Source: Kitasatospora sp. MAA19
GTDB lineage: Bacteria > Actinomycetota > Actinomycetes > Streptomycetales > Streptomycetaceae
Direction of reading: 5' to 3'
NCBI RefSeq assembly: GCF_029894125.1
Contig: NZ_JARXYZ010000045.1
Span: 1-60,274, forward strand
DNA: 60,274 nucleotides
Both the position numbers and the translations under genes were made by a program. The notes below the pieces were generated by a model. It worked only from the letters and a program-made list of their open reading frames with translations, ran no database searches and was not told the origin of the DNA. This document shows positions 47,998 to 56,176 of this stretch, piece after piece (within the stretch, counting starts at the first letter, position 1; every line of letters starts with the position of its first letter).

Positions 47998-48017
47998 GGG
48001 ACCGTACGTGCGGTCCC
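47998..48017 (+). other. Hairpin in the rsh-hflX gap
   Basis: GGGACCG (47998-48004) and CGGTCCC (48011-48017) form a 7-bp stem with a TACGTG loop. It lies 51 bases after the rsh stop and 34 bases before the hflX ATG. A CAGACT hexamer (47986-47991) upstream could start hflX transcripts at the base of this hairpin. Confidence 0.45.
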
Positions 48018-48051
48018 CACCGGCCACCCGCACCAGCGACCAAAGGACAGA

Positions 48052-49554
48052 ATGACCTCCACGTCCGACACCCGCGACCACGCCGACGCCCCGCGCCGCC
48101 TCGACGGTCTGCGGGCGGAAGCCCTCATGGACGAGGACCTCGCGGCCATCGACGAGGACCTCGGCCACCACTACGACGGCGACCAGTACGACCGCAGCGA
48201 GCGCGCCGCCCTGCGCCGGGTCGCCGGCCTCTCCACCGAACTCGAGGACGTCACCGAGGTCGAGTACCGCCAGCTCCGCCTGGAGCGCGTGGTGCTCGTC
48301 GGCGTCTGGACCGACGGCACGCTGGAGGAGGCGGAGAACTCGATGGCCGAGCTCGCCGCGCTCGCCGAGACGGCCGGCTCCGAGGTGCTGGACGGGGTGA
48401 TCCAGCGCCGCGACAAGCCCGACGCCGCCACCTACATCGGCTCCGGCAAGGCGAAGGAGCTGCGCGACATCGTCGCCGCGACCGGCGCCGACACCGTGGT
48501 CTGCGACGGTGAGCTCACCCCCGGCCAGCTGATCCAGCTGGAGGACGTGGTCAAGGTCAAGGTCGTCGACCGGACGGCCCTGATCCTGGACATCTTCGCC
48601 CAGCACGCCAAGTCCCGGGAGGGCAAGGCGCAGGTCTCGCTCGCCCAGATGCAGTACATGCTGCCCCGGCTGCGCGGCTGGGGTCAGTCGCTGTCCCGGC
48701 AGATGGGTGGTGGCGGCTCCGGCTCGTCCGGCGGCGGCATGGCCACGCGTGGTCCCGGTGAGACCAAGATCGAGACCGACCGGCGCCGGATCCGCGAGAA
48801 GATGGCGAAGCTCCGCAAGGAGATCGTCGAGATGAAGAAGGGCCGCGACACCAAGCGCCAGGAGCGCAAGCGCCACCAGGTGCCGTCGGTGGCCATCGCC
48901 GGGTACACCAACGCCGGCAAGTCCTCCCTGCTCAACCGGCTCACCGGTGCCGGCGTGCTGGTGGAGAACGCCCTGTTCGCCACCCTGGACCCGACCGTGC
49001 GCCGGGCCCAGACCCCGAGCGGGCGGGTCTACACCCTGGCCGACACCGTCGGCTTCGTCCGGCACCTGCCGCACCACCTGGTCGAGGCGTTCCGCTCGAC
49101 CATGGAGGAGGTCGCCGACGCGGATCTCATCCTGCACGTGGTCGACGGCTCGCACCCCGAGCCGGAGACGCAGCTGGCCGCCGTCCGCGAGGTCATCGTC
49201 TCGGTCGACGCGCAGAACGTGCCGGAGATCGTGGTGATCAACAAGGCGGACGCCGCCGACCCGCACGTGCTGCAGCGCCTGCTGCGCCGCGAGCCGCACG
49301 CCATCGTGGTGTCGGCCCGCAGCGGCGCGGGCATCGAGGAGCTGCTGAAGCTCATCGACGACGAGCTGCCGCGCCCGGCGGTCGAGGTGCGGGCCCTGGT
49401 GCCCTACACCCAGGGCGGGCTGGTCTCCCGGGTGCACGCCGAGGGTGAGCTGCTCGCCACCGAGCACACCGGCGAGGGCACGCTGGTGCACGCCAAGGTG
49501 TCGGCCGAGCTGGCCGCCGAGCTGGAGCGCTACGCGGTGGCGCTGCAGGGCTGA
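48052..49554 (+). CDS. hflX: GTPase HflX
   Basis: This 500-residue ribosome-associated GTPase splits or rescues stalled ribosomes after stress. A negatively charged N-terminal extension (1-75) precedes the HflX nucleotide-binding domain (TYIGSGKAKELRD and DGELTPGQLIQLEDVVKVKV). The helical linker with GETKIETDRRRIREKM leads to the G domain: P-loop GYTNAGKS (284-291), switch DPTVR, ADTVGFV and NKAD. ATG 48052 has AAAGGA 7-12 bases upstream. A shared terminator follows. Confidence 0.95.
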   Translation: MTSTSDTRDHADAPRRLDGLRAEALMDEDLAAIDEDLGHHYDGDQYDRSERAALRRVAGLSTELEDVTEVEYRQLRLERVVLVGVWTDGTLEEAENSMAELAALAETAGSEVLDGVIQRRDKPDAATYIGSGKAKELRDIVAATGADTVVCDGELTPGQLIQLEDVVKVKVVDRTALILDIFAQHAKSREGKAQVSLAQMQYMLPRLRGWGQSLSRQMGGGGSGSSGGGMATRGPGETKIETDRRRIREKMAKLRKEIVEMKKGRDTKRQERKRHQVPSVAIAGYTNAGKSSLLNRLTGAGVLVENALFATLDPTVRRAQTPSGRVYTLADTVGFVRHLPHHLVEAFRSTMEEVADADLILHVVDGSHPEPETQLAAVREVIVSVDAQNVPEIVVINKADAADPHVLQRLLRREPHAIVVSARSGAGIEELLKLIDDELPRPAVEVRALVPYTQGGLVSRVHAEGELLATEHTGEGTLVHAKVSAELAAELERYAVALQG

Positions 49555-49568
49555 GGCGCCGAGCCGAC

Positions 49569-49602
49569 GAAGGGCCTCCGGACGCGAGTCCGGGGGCCCT
49601 TC
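49569..49602. terminator. Bidirectional terminator after hflX
   Basis: GAAGGGCCTCCGGAC (49569-49583) pairs with GTCCGGGGGCCCTTC (49588-49602) in a 15-bp stem with one wobble and a 4-base loop. It sits between convergent genes (hflX and the protease at 49636-50760). Confidence 0.85.
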
Positions 49603-49635
49603 GCGTGTGCGGCGGTGGGGCTTCGCGGGCCCGGG

Positions 49636-50760
49636 CTACTTCACGTTCTTGGCGAAGTAGTCGAAGGCCTGCTTCGCCTGGTCCTGCAGCGAGGGGCCGG
49701 CCAGGTGCGCGGACGGGGTGCGGTTGCCGATCGCGGTGACGCTGATCAGGTTGGGCTTGCCGTCCTTGGTGATGAACCAGCCGCCGCCGCTGGAGCCGCC
49801 GGTCATGCTGCAGCCGAGCACGTACATCGGCGGGCGGGTCCGGTCGAAGGAGAGCCTGGCCGGCGGGACCGGGGAGTCGCAGCGGTCGAGCTCCAGGCCG
49901 TCGAACGGCCGCTCGGCCGGGTACCCGTAGGAGGCGGCCGAGGTGATCTGGTCGCGCGGGGCGTTGAACCAGACCGGCACCGATCCGCCCACCGCCTCCT
50001 CCAGCGAGGTGCCGGAGCCGCCCTCGCCGCGCACCCGGATGATCCCGTAGTCGTACTGGTGGTGGGCGCCGACGCCGCTCTCCTTGAGCCAGGTCGGCGA
50101 CACCAGCGCGCGCACCGCCGTCCACCGGCCGTACGGGGCGGCCTGCTGCTCGGTGAACGGCCGGCCGCGGACCGCCTGGCCGTCCCGGTTGAAGCCGGGT
50201 ACGAAGACGATGTTCTTCAGCCAGTTGCCGCCCTTGCCGTCGTGCAGGCAGTGCGCGGCGGTGTAGACGAGGTTGCTGCGGCCCGGGTTGACCGGGTCGG
50301 AGACCACCGTGCCGGAACAGGCCGCGTCGCCCTGGGGCATGGTGACGAAGAGCCGGCCGACCACGGCGCCGGCCGGGCCGTACGGGTGCGGCTGCGGCGT
50401 GGCCGCGACGGCGGCCGGCGGGGTGGCCGGCCGGTCGTCGCCCGGCGCGGCGGTGAGCGGGTACTCCGGGGTGGGCCGGCCCTTGGCGGCCGCCATCCGG
50501 GCGGTCGACCAGAAACCCGGGGCCACCTCGTTGGCGAAGCCGCTGTCGGCGACGAACCGGCCCCAGTCCTCCAGCTTCCAGCCCGCCAGGTCGCCCAGGC
50601 TGGTGGGGGCCGGCCTGGGGAGGGCCGGCGGCGGGGCGGCCTCGGCGGCGCCGGAGCCGTCCGGCCCGCAGGCGGTCGCGGCGAGGGCGAGCACGACGAG
50701 CACCGCGGCGCCGACCGGTGCGGGTCGGCGCCGCGGTCCGCGGCCGGTGTGCTTCGGCAT
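49636..50760 (-). CDS. Secreted trypsin-like serine protease lipoprotein, copy 1
   Basis: This 374-residue exported protein has a basic start (RGPRRRPAP), a hydrophobic core and a lipobox ending LALAATAC (Cys31). A Pro/Ala linker and a segment with LAGWKLEDWGRF and GFWSTARMAAAKGRP precede the S1-type catalytic domain: His170 in TAAHC, Asp237 in QYDYGIIRV and Ser324 in MTGGSSGGGW. Cys148/Cys171 and Cys294/Cys317 may form disulfides. The neighbouring gene (50825-52009) is a paralogue of the same order. Substrates are unknown; it probably acts at the outer surface of the membrane. Confidence 0.85.
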   Translation of the reverse strand: MPKHTGRGPRRRPAPVGAAVLVVLALAATACGPDGSGAAEAAPPPALPRPAPTSLGDLAGWKLEDWGRFVADSGFANEVAPGFWSTARMAAAKGRPTPEYPLTAAPGDDRPATPPAAVAATPQPHPYGPAGAVVGRLFVTMPQGDAACSGTVVSDPVNPGRSNLVYTAAHCLHDGKGGNWLKNIVFVPGFNRDGQAVRGRPFTEQQAAPYGRWTAVRALVSPTWLKESGVGAHHQYDYGIIRVRGEGGSGTSLEEAVGGSVPVWFNAPRDQITSAASYGYPAERPFDGLELDRCDSPVPPARLSFDRTRPPMYVLGCSMTGGSSGGGWFITKDGKPNLISVTAIGNRTPSAHLAGPSLQDQAKQAFDYFAKNVK

Positions 50761-50824
50761 GGTGCATCGTCCCCCGGGGGCGGCCTCCGCCGCCCGTACG
50801 GCTGGGGCCGGACAGGCCTCAGCG

Positions 50825-52009
50825 CTACGGCTTCCTGGAGATCCAGTCCAGCGCCTGCTTGGCGACCTCCTCCAGGTACGGGCCGCTCAGCGAGGTGTGG
50901 TCCTGGGTGCCGATGGAGGTGTTGCTGACCAGGGCGGTCTTCCCGTCCGGCATGGTGGCGAACCAGCCGCCGCCGCTGGCGCCCTGGGTCATGGTGCAGC
51001 CGATGGTGAGCATCGACGGGCGCTTCGGGTCGAACGACAGCCGGGTCGGCCTGCCGCCCTCGCACTTGTACAACTCCTGGCCGTCGAACGGCTTGTAGAG
51101 CGGGTAGCCGACCGCCGCGACGGACACCTTGTCGCGCGGCGCGTCGAACCAGACCGGGACGGCCGAACCGACCGTCTCCTCCAGCGACTTGCCGGTGTCG
51201 TTCTGGTTGTGCACCCGCATGACGGCGAAGTCGTACTGGTTCGCGGCGTCACCGCTGCCGCCGCCCTCGACCATCCACTGCGGCGAGGTGGTGACCAGGT
51301 CGGCCCACCAGGTGCCCAGCGGGGCCAGTTCGGACAGCGGGGCCTTCTTGCCACCGCTGGAGGCGCCCGAGTTGTTGTAGGCGGGCACGAAGACCAGGTC
51401 CTTGTAGAAGTCGCCGCCCTTGCCCGAGTGCACGCAGTGGCCCGCCGTCCAGACCAGGTTGCTCTTGCCCGGGTGCTGCGGGTCGGTGATCACCGTCGCG
51501 GAGCAGTTGCCCCGGCCGCCCTGGGCACTGAAGAACACCTTCCCGGACGGCTGCTTGGTGTACGGGCGGGGCACCGGCACCGCCTTGACCGCCGGCGGAT
51601 CGGGGTCGGTCACACCGTCGTCGGTGGCCGGTTTGGCGGTGGGCGGGGCCGGCTCGGCGGGCTTGGAATCGCCCATCTTGTCCGGGTTCCAGAAGTCCTT
51701 CACCACCGGGTTGTTGAAGACGTGCTTGGACGCCCAGGAGTCCCAGTCCTCGAACTTCCACTTCTTCAGGTCGTCCCAGCTCTTCGGCAGGCCCTCCAGC
51801 AGGCTGGTCGGGATGCCCGACGGGAGGGTGATCCCGCCGATCACGCCGCCGCTGCCCGCGGCGGTGCTGGTCGGGCTCGCGGAGGCGGGTGGCGGCGCGG
51901 CGGTGCCGCTCCCACCGCCCGCCGGGCCGTCCGGCCCGCAGGCGCTCGCCGCGAGCAGCGTCCCCGTGACGAGGGCGACGGCCATGGCTGACCGGTGGAT
52001 CGATGGCAT
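50825..52009 (-). CDS. Secreted trypsin-like serine protease lipoprotein, copy 2
   Basis: This 394-residue paralogue of the previous gene has the lipobox LLAASAC (Cys24). The linker is rich in Pro/Ala/Thr and Gly, with the related segment LKKWKFEDWDSW and DFWNPDKMGDSKPA. The catalytic residues are visible: His in VWTAGHCVH, Asp in NQYDFAVMRVH and Ser in TQGASGGGW. The sequence AVGYPLYKPFDGQELYKCE matches SYGYPAERPFDGLELDRCD of copy 1. ATG 52009 was chosen because it opens the signal peptide; the ribosome site is weak. The 64-base gap to copy 1 suggests co-transcription from this gene. Confidence 0.84.
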   Translation of the reverse strand: MPSIHRSAMAVALVTGTLLAASACGPDGPAGGGSGTAAPPPASASPTSTAAGSGGVIGGITLPSGIPTSLLEGLPKSWDDLKKWKFEDWDSWASKHVFNNPVVKDFWNPDKMGDSKPAEPAPPTAKPATDDGVTDPDPPAVKAVPVPRPYTKQPSGKVFFSAQGGRGNCSATVITDPQHPGKSNLVWTAGHCVHSGKGGDFYKDLVFVPAYNNSGASSGGKKAPLSELAPLGTWWADLVTTSPQWMVEGGGSGDAANQYDFAVMRVHNQNDTGKSLEETVGSAVPVWFDAPRDKVSVAAVGYPLYKPFDGQELYKCEGGRPTRLSFDPKRPSMLTIGCTMTQGASGGGWFATMPDGKTALVSNTSIGTQDHTSLSGPYLEEVAKQALDWISRKP

Positions 52010-52346
52010 CTGTGCGCTTCCCCCTGGGCTCGGTCGGGTTGTCGTGCGGCGGCTCGCCGCTGTGGAGTCTTCCACCGGTCACCAGGACGGCGACGGCCGC
52101 CCCCCGGGTTCCGGCCCTGACCGGAGGTCACCGATCCGTGACGTGGCCGCAGTCGGCCCGTCGGCCCAGCAGGGCGGTCCGCCCCGGTGGAGCACAATCC
52201 CCGATCTTCACCTGGACGAGTGAGCCGACCTTGTGATCACCCGTCGGGGATAGGTAACCCTTACCTGACGCGATGGTGCGAGCGCCCGCCGAATCCCCTC
52301 CACCACCCGTGCGCGTCCGCACCCCCACGCGCCCCAAGGAGCAGCC
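52010..52346. other. Divergent protease-siderophore regulatory region
   Basis: These 337 bases lie between divergent starts. They contain GTGGA-GTCT-TCCAC (52062-52075), GTCAC-CGATCC-GTGAC (52127-52142) and the iron box at 52250-52268. No gene is supported. The first two palindromes could be operators for the protease pair. Confidence 0.6.
52250..52268 (+). promoter_or_regulatory. Iron box (DmdR/IdeR-type operator) upstream of the siderophore operon
   Basis: ATAGGTAACCCTTACCTGA contains the palindrome AGGTAA-CCC-TTACCT and agrees with the actinobacterial iron-box core AGGTTAGSCTAACCT at 12 of 15 positions. It lies 78 bases before the TTG start of the first siderophore gene. An iron-loaded DmdR1/IdeR-type repressor would shut off the operon when iron is sufficient. 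Confidence 0.85.
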
Positions 52347-54143
52347 TTGAGCACCGCCCTCACCGGAGCCCCGCCCGACCCGCTGCTGCCCGCGGACCGG
52401 TCGGCCGAGCCCGACCAGCTGCTGCACCCGGACCCCGCCGTCGCCGCCGAACAGGCCGCGCTGGAAGCCCTGCTGCGCTGCTGGACGCGCGAGACCGGCG
52501 CCCGTCCCGGCCCCGACGGCCAGCTGCGGATCGCCGTCCTCGGCGGCGCCGCCCGGCTCTCCGCCCCCGTCCGCTACTGGTCGCCCGCCGGCTGGCACCG
52601 GTTCGGCCCCGCCGTCCTCTCGGCCGGCGAGGGCACCGCCGACGCCCCCGTGGACGCCGTCACCACGGCCGCGCTGCTCGCCGCCGCGGCCGCCGACCGC
52701 CCCGACCCCGGGCAGGTCGCCGACCTCGCCGCCCGGGTCGCCGACTCCGTCGTCCGCACCGCCGACATCCTCGCCCACCGCCGCACCGCCGCCCCCTCCG
52801 GCGGCCCGGAGCGCTCGCACTTCCTCGCCGCCGAGCAGTCCCTGCTGCTCGGCCACCCGCTGCACCCCACCCCGAAGAGCCGCGACGGCCTCGGCCCGGC
52901 CCAGAGCGCCGCCTACTCGCCCGAACTGCACGGCTCCTTCCAACTCCACTGGTACGCGGTGCGCCGCGACCTGCTCGCCGCCGGCTCCGCCCTCACCGAG
53001 AGCGCCGACCGGGTCACCGCCGGCCTGCTCGGCGGCCACGCGGCCCTGCCGCCCGGCACCGCCGCGCTGCCCCTGCACCCCTGGCAGGCCCGCGAACTCG
53101 CCCACCGCCCGGCCGTCGCCGCCCTGCTCGCCGACGGGCTGCTGCACGACCTCGGCCCGGCCGGCGAACCCTGGCACCCCACCTCCTCGGTGCGCACCGT
53201 CTACCGGCCCGGCACCCCGTGGATGCTCAAGCTCTCGCTCGGCCTGCGGATCACCAACTCCCGCCGGGAGAACCTGCGCAAGGAACTCCACCGCGGCCTG
53301 GAGGTGCACCGGTTGCTGGAGAGCGGCCTGGCCGCCGAGTGGCGGGCCGCCCACCCCGGCTTCGACATCGTGCGCGACCCGGCCTGGATCGGCGTCGACC
53401 ACCCCGGCCTCGGCGACCCGGGGGGCCTGGACACCGTGCTGCGCGCCCAGCCCTTCGCCCCCGCCGACCGCGCGCTGTGCGTCGCCGGGCTCGTCGCCGA
53501 ACAGCCGCTCGGCACCGGCGACGCCGTCCCGTCCCGGCTCGGCGACACCCTGCGGGCGCTCGCCGCGCGCTGCGGCCGCCCGCTTCGGACCGTCGCCGCC
53601 GAATGGTTCCTGCGCTACCTGGACGCCGTCGTGCTGCCCGTCCTGTGGCTGGACGGCCGGGCCGGCATCGCCCTGGAGGCCCACCAGCAGAACAGCCTCG
53701 TCCTGCTCGACGCCGACGGCTGGCCCAGCGGCGGCCGCTACCGCGACAACCAGGGCTACTACTACCGGGAGGGCGCCGCCGACCGGCTCACCGCGCGGCT
53801 GCCCGGGCTCGGCGCGCACAGCGACACCTTCCTGCCGGACGAGGTGATCGACCACCACTTCGCGTACTACCTCGGCATCAACCACGTCCTCGGCCTGGTC
53901 GGCGCCTTCGGCAGCCAGGGGCTCGCCGACGAGGCCGTCCTGCTGGCCGGGCTGCGCCGGTTCCTGGCCGGCCCGCGGGCCGCCGCCACCGGCTCGGCGC
54001 TGCCCGCGCTGCTGCTCGACGCGCCCACCCTGCCCTGCAAGGCCAACCTGCTCACCCGGATCAACGGACTGGACGAACTGGTCGGTCCGGTCGCCACCCA
54101 GTCCGTCTACGTGGACATCCCCAACCCGCTGGCGGGCGCATGA
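52347..54143 (+). CDS. IucA/IucC-family siderophore synthetase, first copy
   Basis: This 598-residue NRPS-independent siderophore synthetase activates a carboxylate (usually citrate or a succinyl group) with ATP and joins it to an amine. Family motifs are HPTPKSRDGLG, LPLHPWQARELAHRP, KLSLGLRITNSRRENLRKELHRG, EAHQQNSLVLLD and DNQGYYYREG. Length and motifs match the IucA group. TTG 52347 has AAGGAG 5-10 bases upstream. The stop overlaps the next start by 4 bases. Substrate choice (citrate) is inferred from the presence of a second synthetase and the aerobactin-like gene set. Confidence 0.9.
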   Translation: MSTALTGAPPDPLLPADRSAEPDQLLHPDPAVAAEQAALEALLRCWTRETGARPGPDGQLRIAVLGGAARLSAPVRYWSPAGWHRFGPAVLSAGEGTADAPVDAVTTAALLAAAAADRPDPGQVADLAARVADSVVRTADILAHRRTAAPSGGPERSHFLAAEQSLLLGHPLHPTPKSRDGLGPAQSAAYSPELHGSFQLHWYAVRRDLLAAGSALTESADRVTAGLLGGHAALPPGTAALPLHPWQARELAHRPAVAALLADGLLHDLGPAGEPWHPTSSVRTVYRPGTPWMLKLSLGLRITNSRRENLRKELHRGLEVHRLLESGLAAEWRAAHPGFDIVRDPAWIGVDHPGLGDPGGLDTVLRAQPFAPADRALCVAGLVAEQPLGTGDAVPSRLGDTLRALAARCGRPLRTVAAEWFLRYLDAVVLPVLWLDGRAGIALEAHQQNSLVLLDADGWPSGGRYRDNQGYYYREGAADRLTARLPGLGAHSDTFLPDEVIDHHFAYYLGINHVLGLVGAFGSQGLADEAVLLAGLRRFLAGPRAAATGSALPALLLDAPTLPCKANLLTRINGLDELVGPVATQSVYVDIPNPLAGA

Positions 54144-54709
54144 GCATGCTCGACGACCTGCCGGGGTGGGGCGCGATCCCCACCCCGGTCGGCGAGTTCC
54201 GGCTCCGCCCGGTCCGGCTGCCCGCCGACCTGGACCTGCTCGCCGGGTGGATGAACGACCCCGAGATCGCCGCGTTCTGGGAGCTCGCCGGTCCGCCCGA
54301 CGTCACCGAACGGCACCTCCGGGCCCAACTCGACGGCGACGGCCGCAGCGTGCCCTGCCTCGGCCTGCTCGACGGGGCCCCGATGAGCTACTGGGAGGTC
54401 TACCGCGCCGACCTCGACCCGCTCGCCCGGCACTACCCGGCCCGCCCGCACGACACCGGCGTCCACCTGCTGCTCGGCCCCGCCGAGAGCCGCGGCCGGG
54501 GCCTCGGCGCCGTCCTGCTGGCCGCCCTCGCCGAGCGGATCCTGTGGCGACGCCCGTGCTGCGAGCGGGTCGTCGCCGAACCGGACGTCCGCAACCGGCG
54601 CTCCGTCCGGGCCTTCGAACGGGCCGGATTCCGGTCGGACGCCGAACTCGACCTGCCCGACAAGCGCGCCGCCCTGATGATCCGCGCCCGGCTCCCCCTC
54701 CCCGCCTAG
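54140..54709 (+). CDS. Siderophore N-hydroxylysine/ornithine acetyltransferase (IucB/RhbD type)
   Basis: This 189-residue GNAT protein belongs to the Acetyltransf_8 group that acylates N-hydroxylysine, hydroxyornithine or hydroxycadaverine. It has GEFRLRPVRLPADLDLLAGW, the AFWELAGP segment, YWEVYRADLDPLARHY, the acetyl-CoA loop RGRGLGAVLLAALAE and RAFERAGF. It makes the hydroxamate ligand together with the hydroxylase downstream. ATG 54140 overlaps the previous stop (ATGA). It is the same class as IucB in aerobactin and DesC in desferrioxamine synthesis. Confidence 0.88.
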   Translation: MSMLDDLPGWGAIPTPVGEFRLRPVRLPADLDLLAGWMNDPEIAAFWELAGPPDVTERHLRAQLDGDGRSVPCLGLLDGAPMSYWEVYRADLDPLARHYPARPHDTGVHLLLGPAESRGRGLGAVLLAALAERILWRRPCCERVVAEPDVRNRRSVRAFERAGFRSDAELDLPDKRAALMIRARLPLPA

Positions 54710-54718
54710 GACACCCTC

Positions 54719-56176
54719 GTGGACACCCCCGCACCCCAGCCGCCGTACGACCTGCTCGGCGTCGGCATCGGCCCCTTCAACCTCTCGCTCGCCGCGCTCG
54801 CCGACCCCGTCCCCGGCCTGCGCACGCTCTTCTGCGACCAGCGCCCGGAGTTCCGCTGGCACCCCGGCATGCTGGTGGACGGGGCCCGGATGCAGGTGCC
54901 GTTCCTGGCCGACCTGGTCTCCCTCGTCGACCCGACCAACCCGTGGTCCTTCCTCAACTACCTGCGCGAGCAGGACCGGCTCTTCCCGTTCTACTTCGCC
55001 GAGCGCTTCCAACTGCCCCGCCGCGAGTACGACCACTACTGCCGCTGGGCCGCCGAACGGCTCGACAGCTGCCGCTTCGGCACCGAGGTCACCGCCCTGC
55101 ACTGGGTCGCCGGCTCGGGAGGGGGCGGCCTGTTCCGGGCCGAGTTGACCGACACCGCGACCGGGCGCCGGACCGAGGTGCAGGCCCGCAACCTCGCCCT
55201 CGGCGTCGGCACCCGGCCCGTCCTGCCCGAGGCCTTCACCGCCCTCGACGGCCACCCGCACGCCTTCCACTCCGCCGACTACCTGGACCGCCGCGACGAC
55301 CTCGCCGGCGCCCGCGACATCACCGTGATCGGCAGTGGGCAGTCCGGCGCCGAGGTCTTCCTCGACCTGCTCCGGCGCCACGCGGGCGACGGCGTCCGGC
55401 TGCGCTGGCTCACCCGGACCAGGGCGCTCGCACCCATGGAGTACTCCAAGCTCGGCCTGGAGCACTTCACCCCCGACTACACCCGCTACTTCCACAGCCT
55501 GCCCGAACCCGTCCGGGACGCCCTGGTCAGCGCCCAGTGGCAGCTGCACAAGGCCGCCAGCGCCGAGACCCTCGCCGAGATCCACGACCACCTCTACGAG
55601 CGCACCATCGGCGCCCCGATCGACACCGCCCCGGTCGAGATCACCCCCGGCACCGCCGTCACCGAGGCCCGTCCCGGCCCCTGCGGCGGCCTCGAACTGC
55701 GCTGCCGGCACGCCGACTCCGGCGCCGAACACCTCCTGCGCACCGACGCCGTGGTGCTCGCCACCGGCTACCGGGCCGCCCGCCCGGCCGCGCTCGAACC
55801 GCTGGCCCGGCTGATCGACTGGGACCGGGACGGGCGCTACCGGGTCGACCTCGACCACCGGGTCGCCACCCGGCCCGAACTCACCGGCGGCCTCTACGTC
55901 CAGAACGCCGAACTGCACACCCACGGCGTCGGCACCCCCGACCTGGGCCTCGGCGCCCACCGGGCCGCCGTGATCCTCAACGCCGTCACCGGCCGGACCG
56001 TCCACCGGCTGCCCACCCGCACCGCCTGGACCGGCTTCGCGCCGCCCGGGGCCGCCCCCGTCGTCGGGCGCACGCCCGCCGCCGAGCGTCCCCCTACCGA
56101 GCACGCCCCCACCGAGAGCACCCCCGTCGTCCCCCGCCCCCAGGAGCTGACCCGTGCCGCAACCGCCGGCCGCTGA
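54719..56176 (+). CDS. Lysine N6-hydroxylase / ornithine N5-oxygenase family enzyme
   Basis: This 485-residue FAD- and NADPH-dependent amine hydroxylase makes the N-hydroxyl group of the siderophore. The FAD motif is GVGIGPFNLSLAALA (about 15-29), the NADPH motif GSGQSGAEVFLDLL and the ATG-x motif VVLATGYRA; PFLADLVSLVDPTNPWSFLNYL and ELHTHGVGTPDLGLGAHR are typical of IucD/PvdA/AlcA. The C-terminal 50 residues are Pro/Thr-rich and not conserved. Whether it uses free lysine, ornithine or a decarboxylated diamine cannot be decided; no decarboxylase is present next to it. GTG 54719 follows the acetyltransferase by 9 bases. Confidence 0.9.
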   Translation: MDTPAPQPPYDLLGVGIGPFNLSLAALADPVPGLRTLFCDQRPEFRWHPGMLVDGARMQVPFLADLVSLVDPTNPWSFLNYLREQDRLFPFYFAERFQLPRREYDHYCRWAAERLDSCRFGTEVTALHWVAGSGGGGLFRAELTDTATGRRTEVQARNLALGVGTRPVLPEAFTALDGHPHAFHSADYLDRRDDLAGARDITVIGSGQSGAEVFLDLLRRHAGDGVRLRWLTRTRALAPMEYSKLGLEHFTPDYTRYFHSLPEPVRDALVSAQWQLHKAASAETLAEIHDHLYERTIGAPIDTAPVEITPGTAVTEARPGPCGGLELRCRHADSGAEHLLRTDAVVLATGYRAARPAALEPLARLIDWDRDGRYRVDLDHRVATRPELTGGLYVQNAELHTHGVGTPDLGLGAHRAAVILNAVTGRTVHRLPTRTAWTGFAPPGAAPVVGRTPAAERPPTEHAPTESTPVVPRPQELTRAATAGR

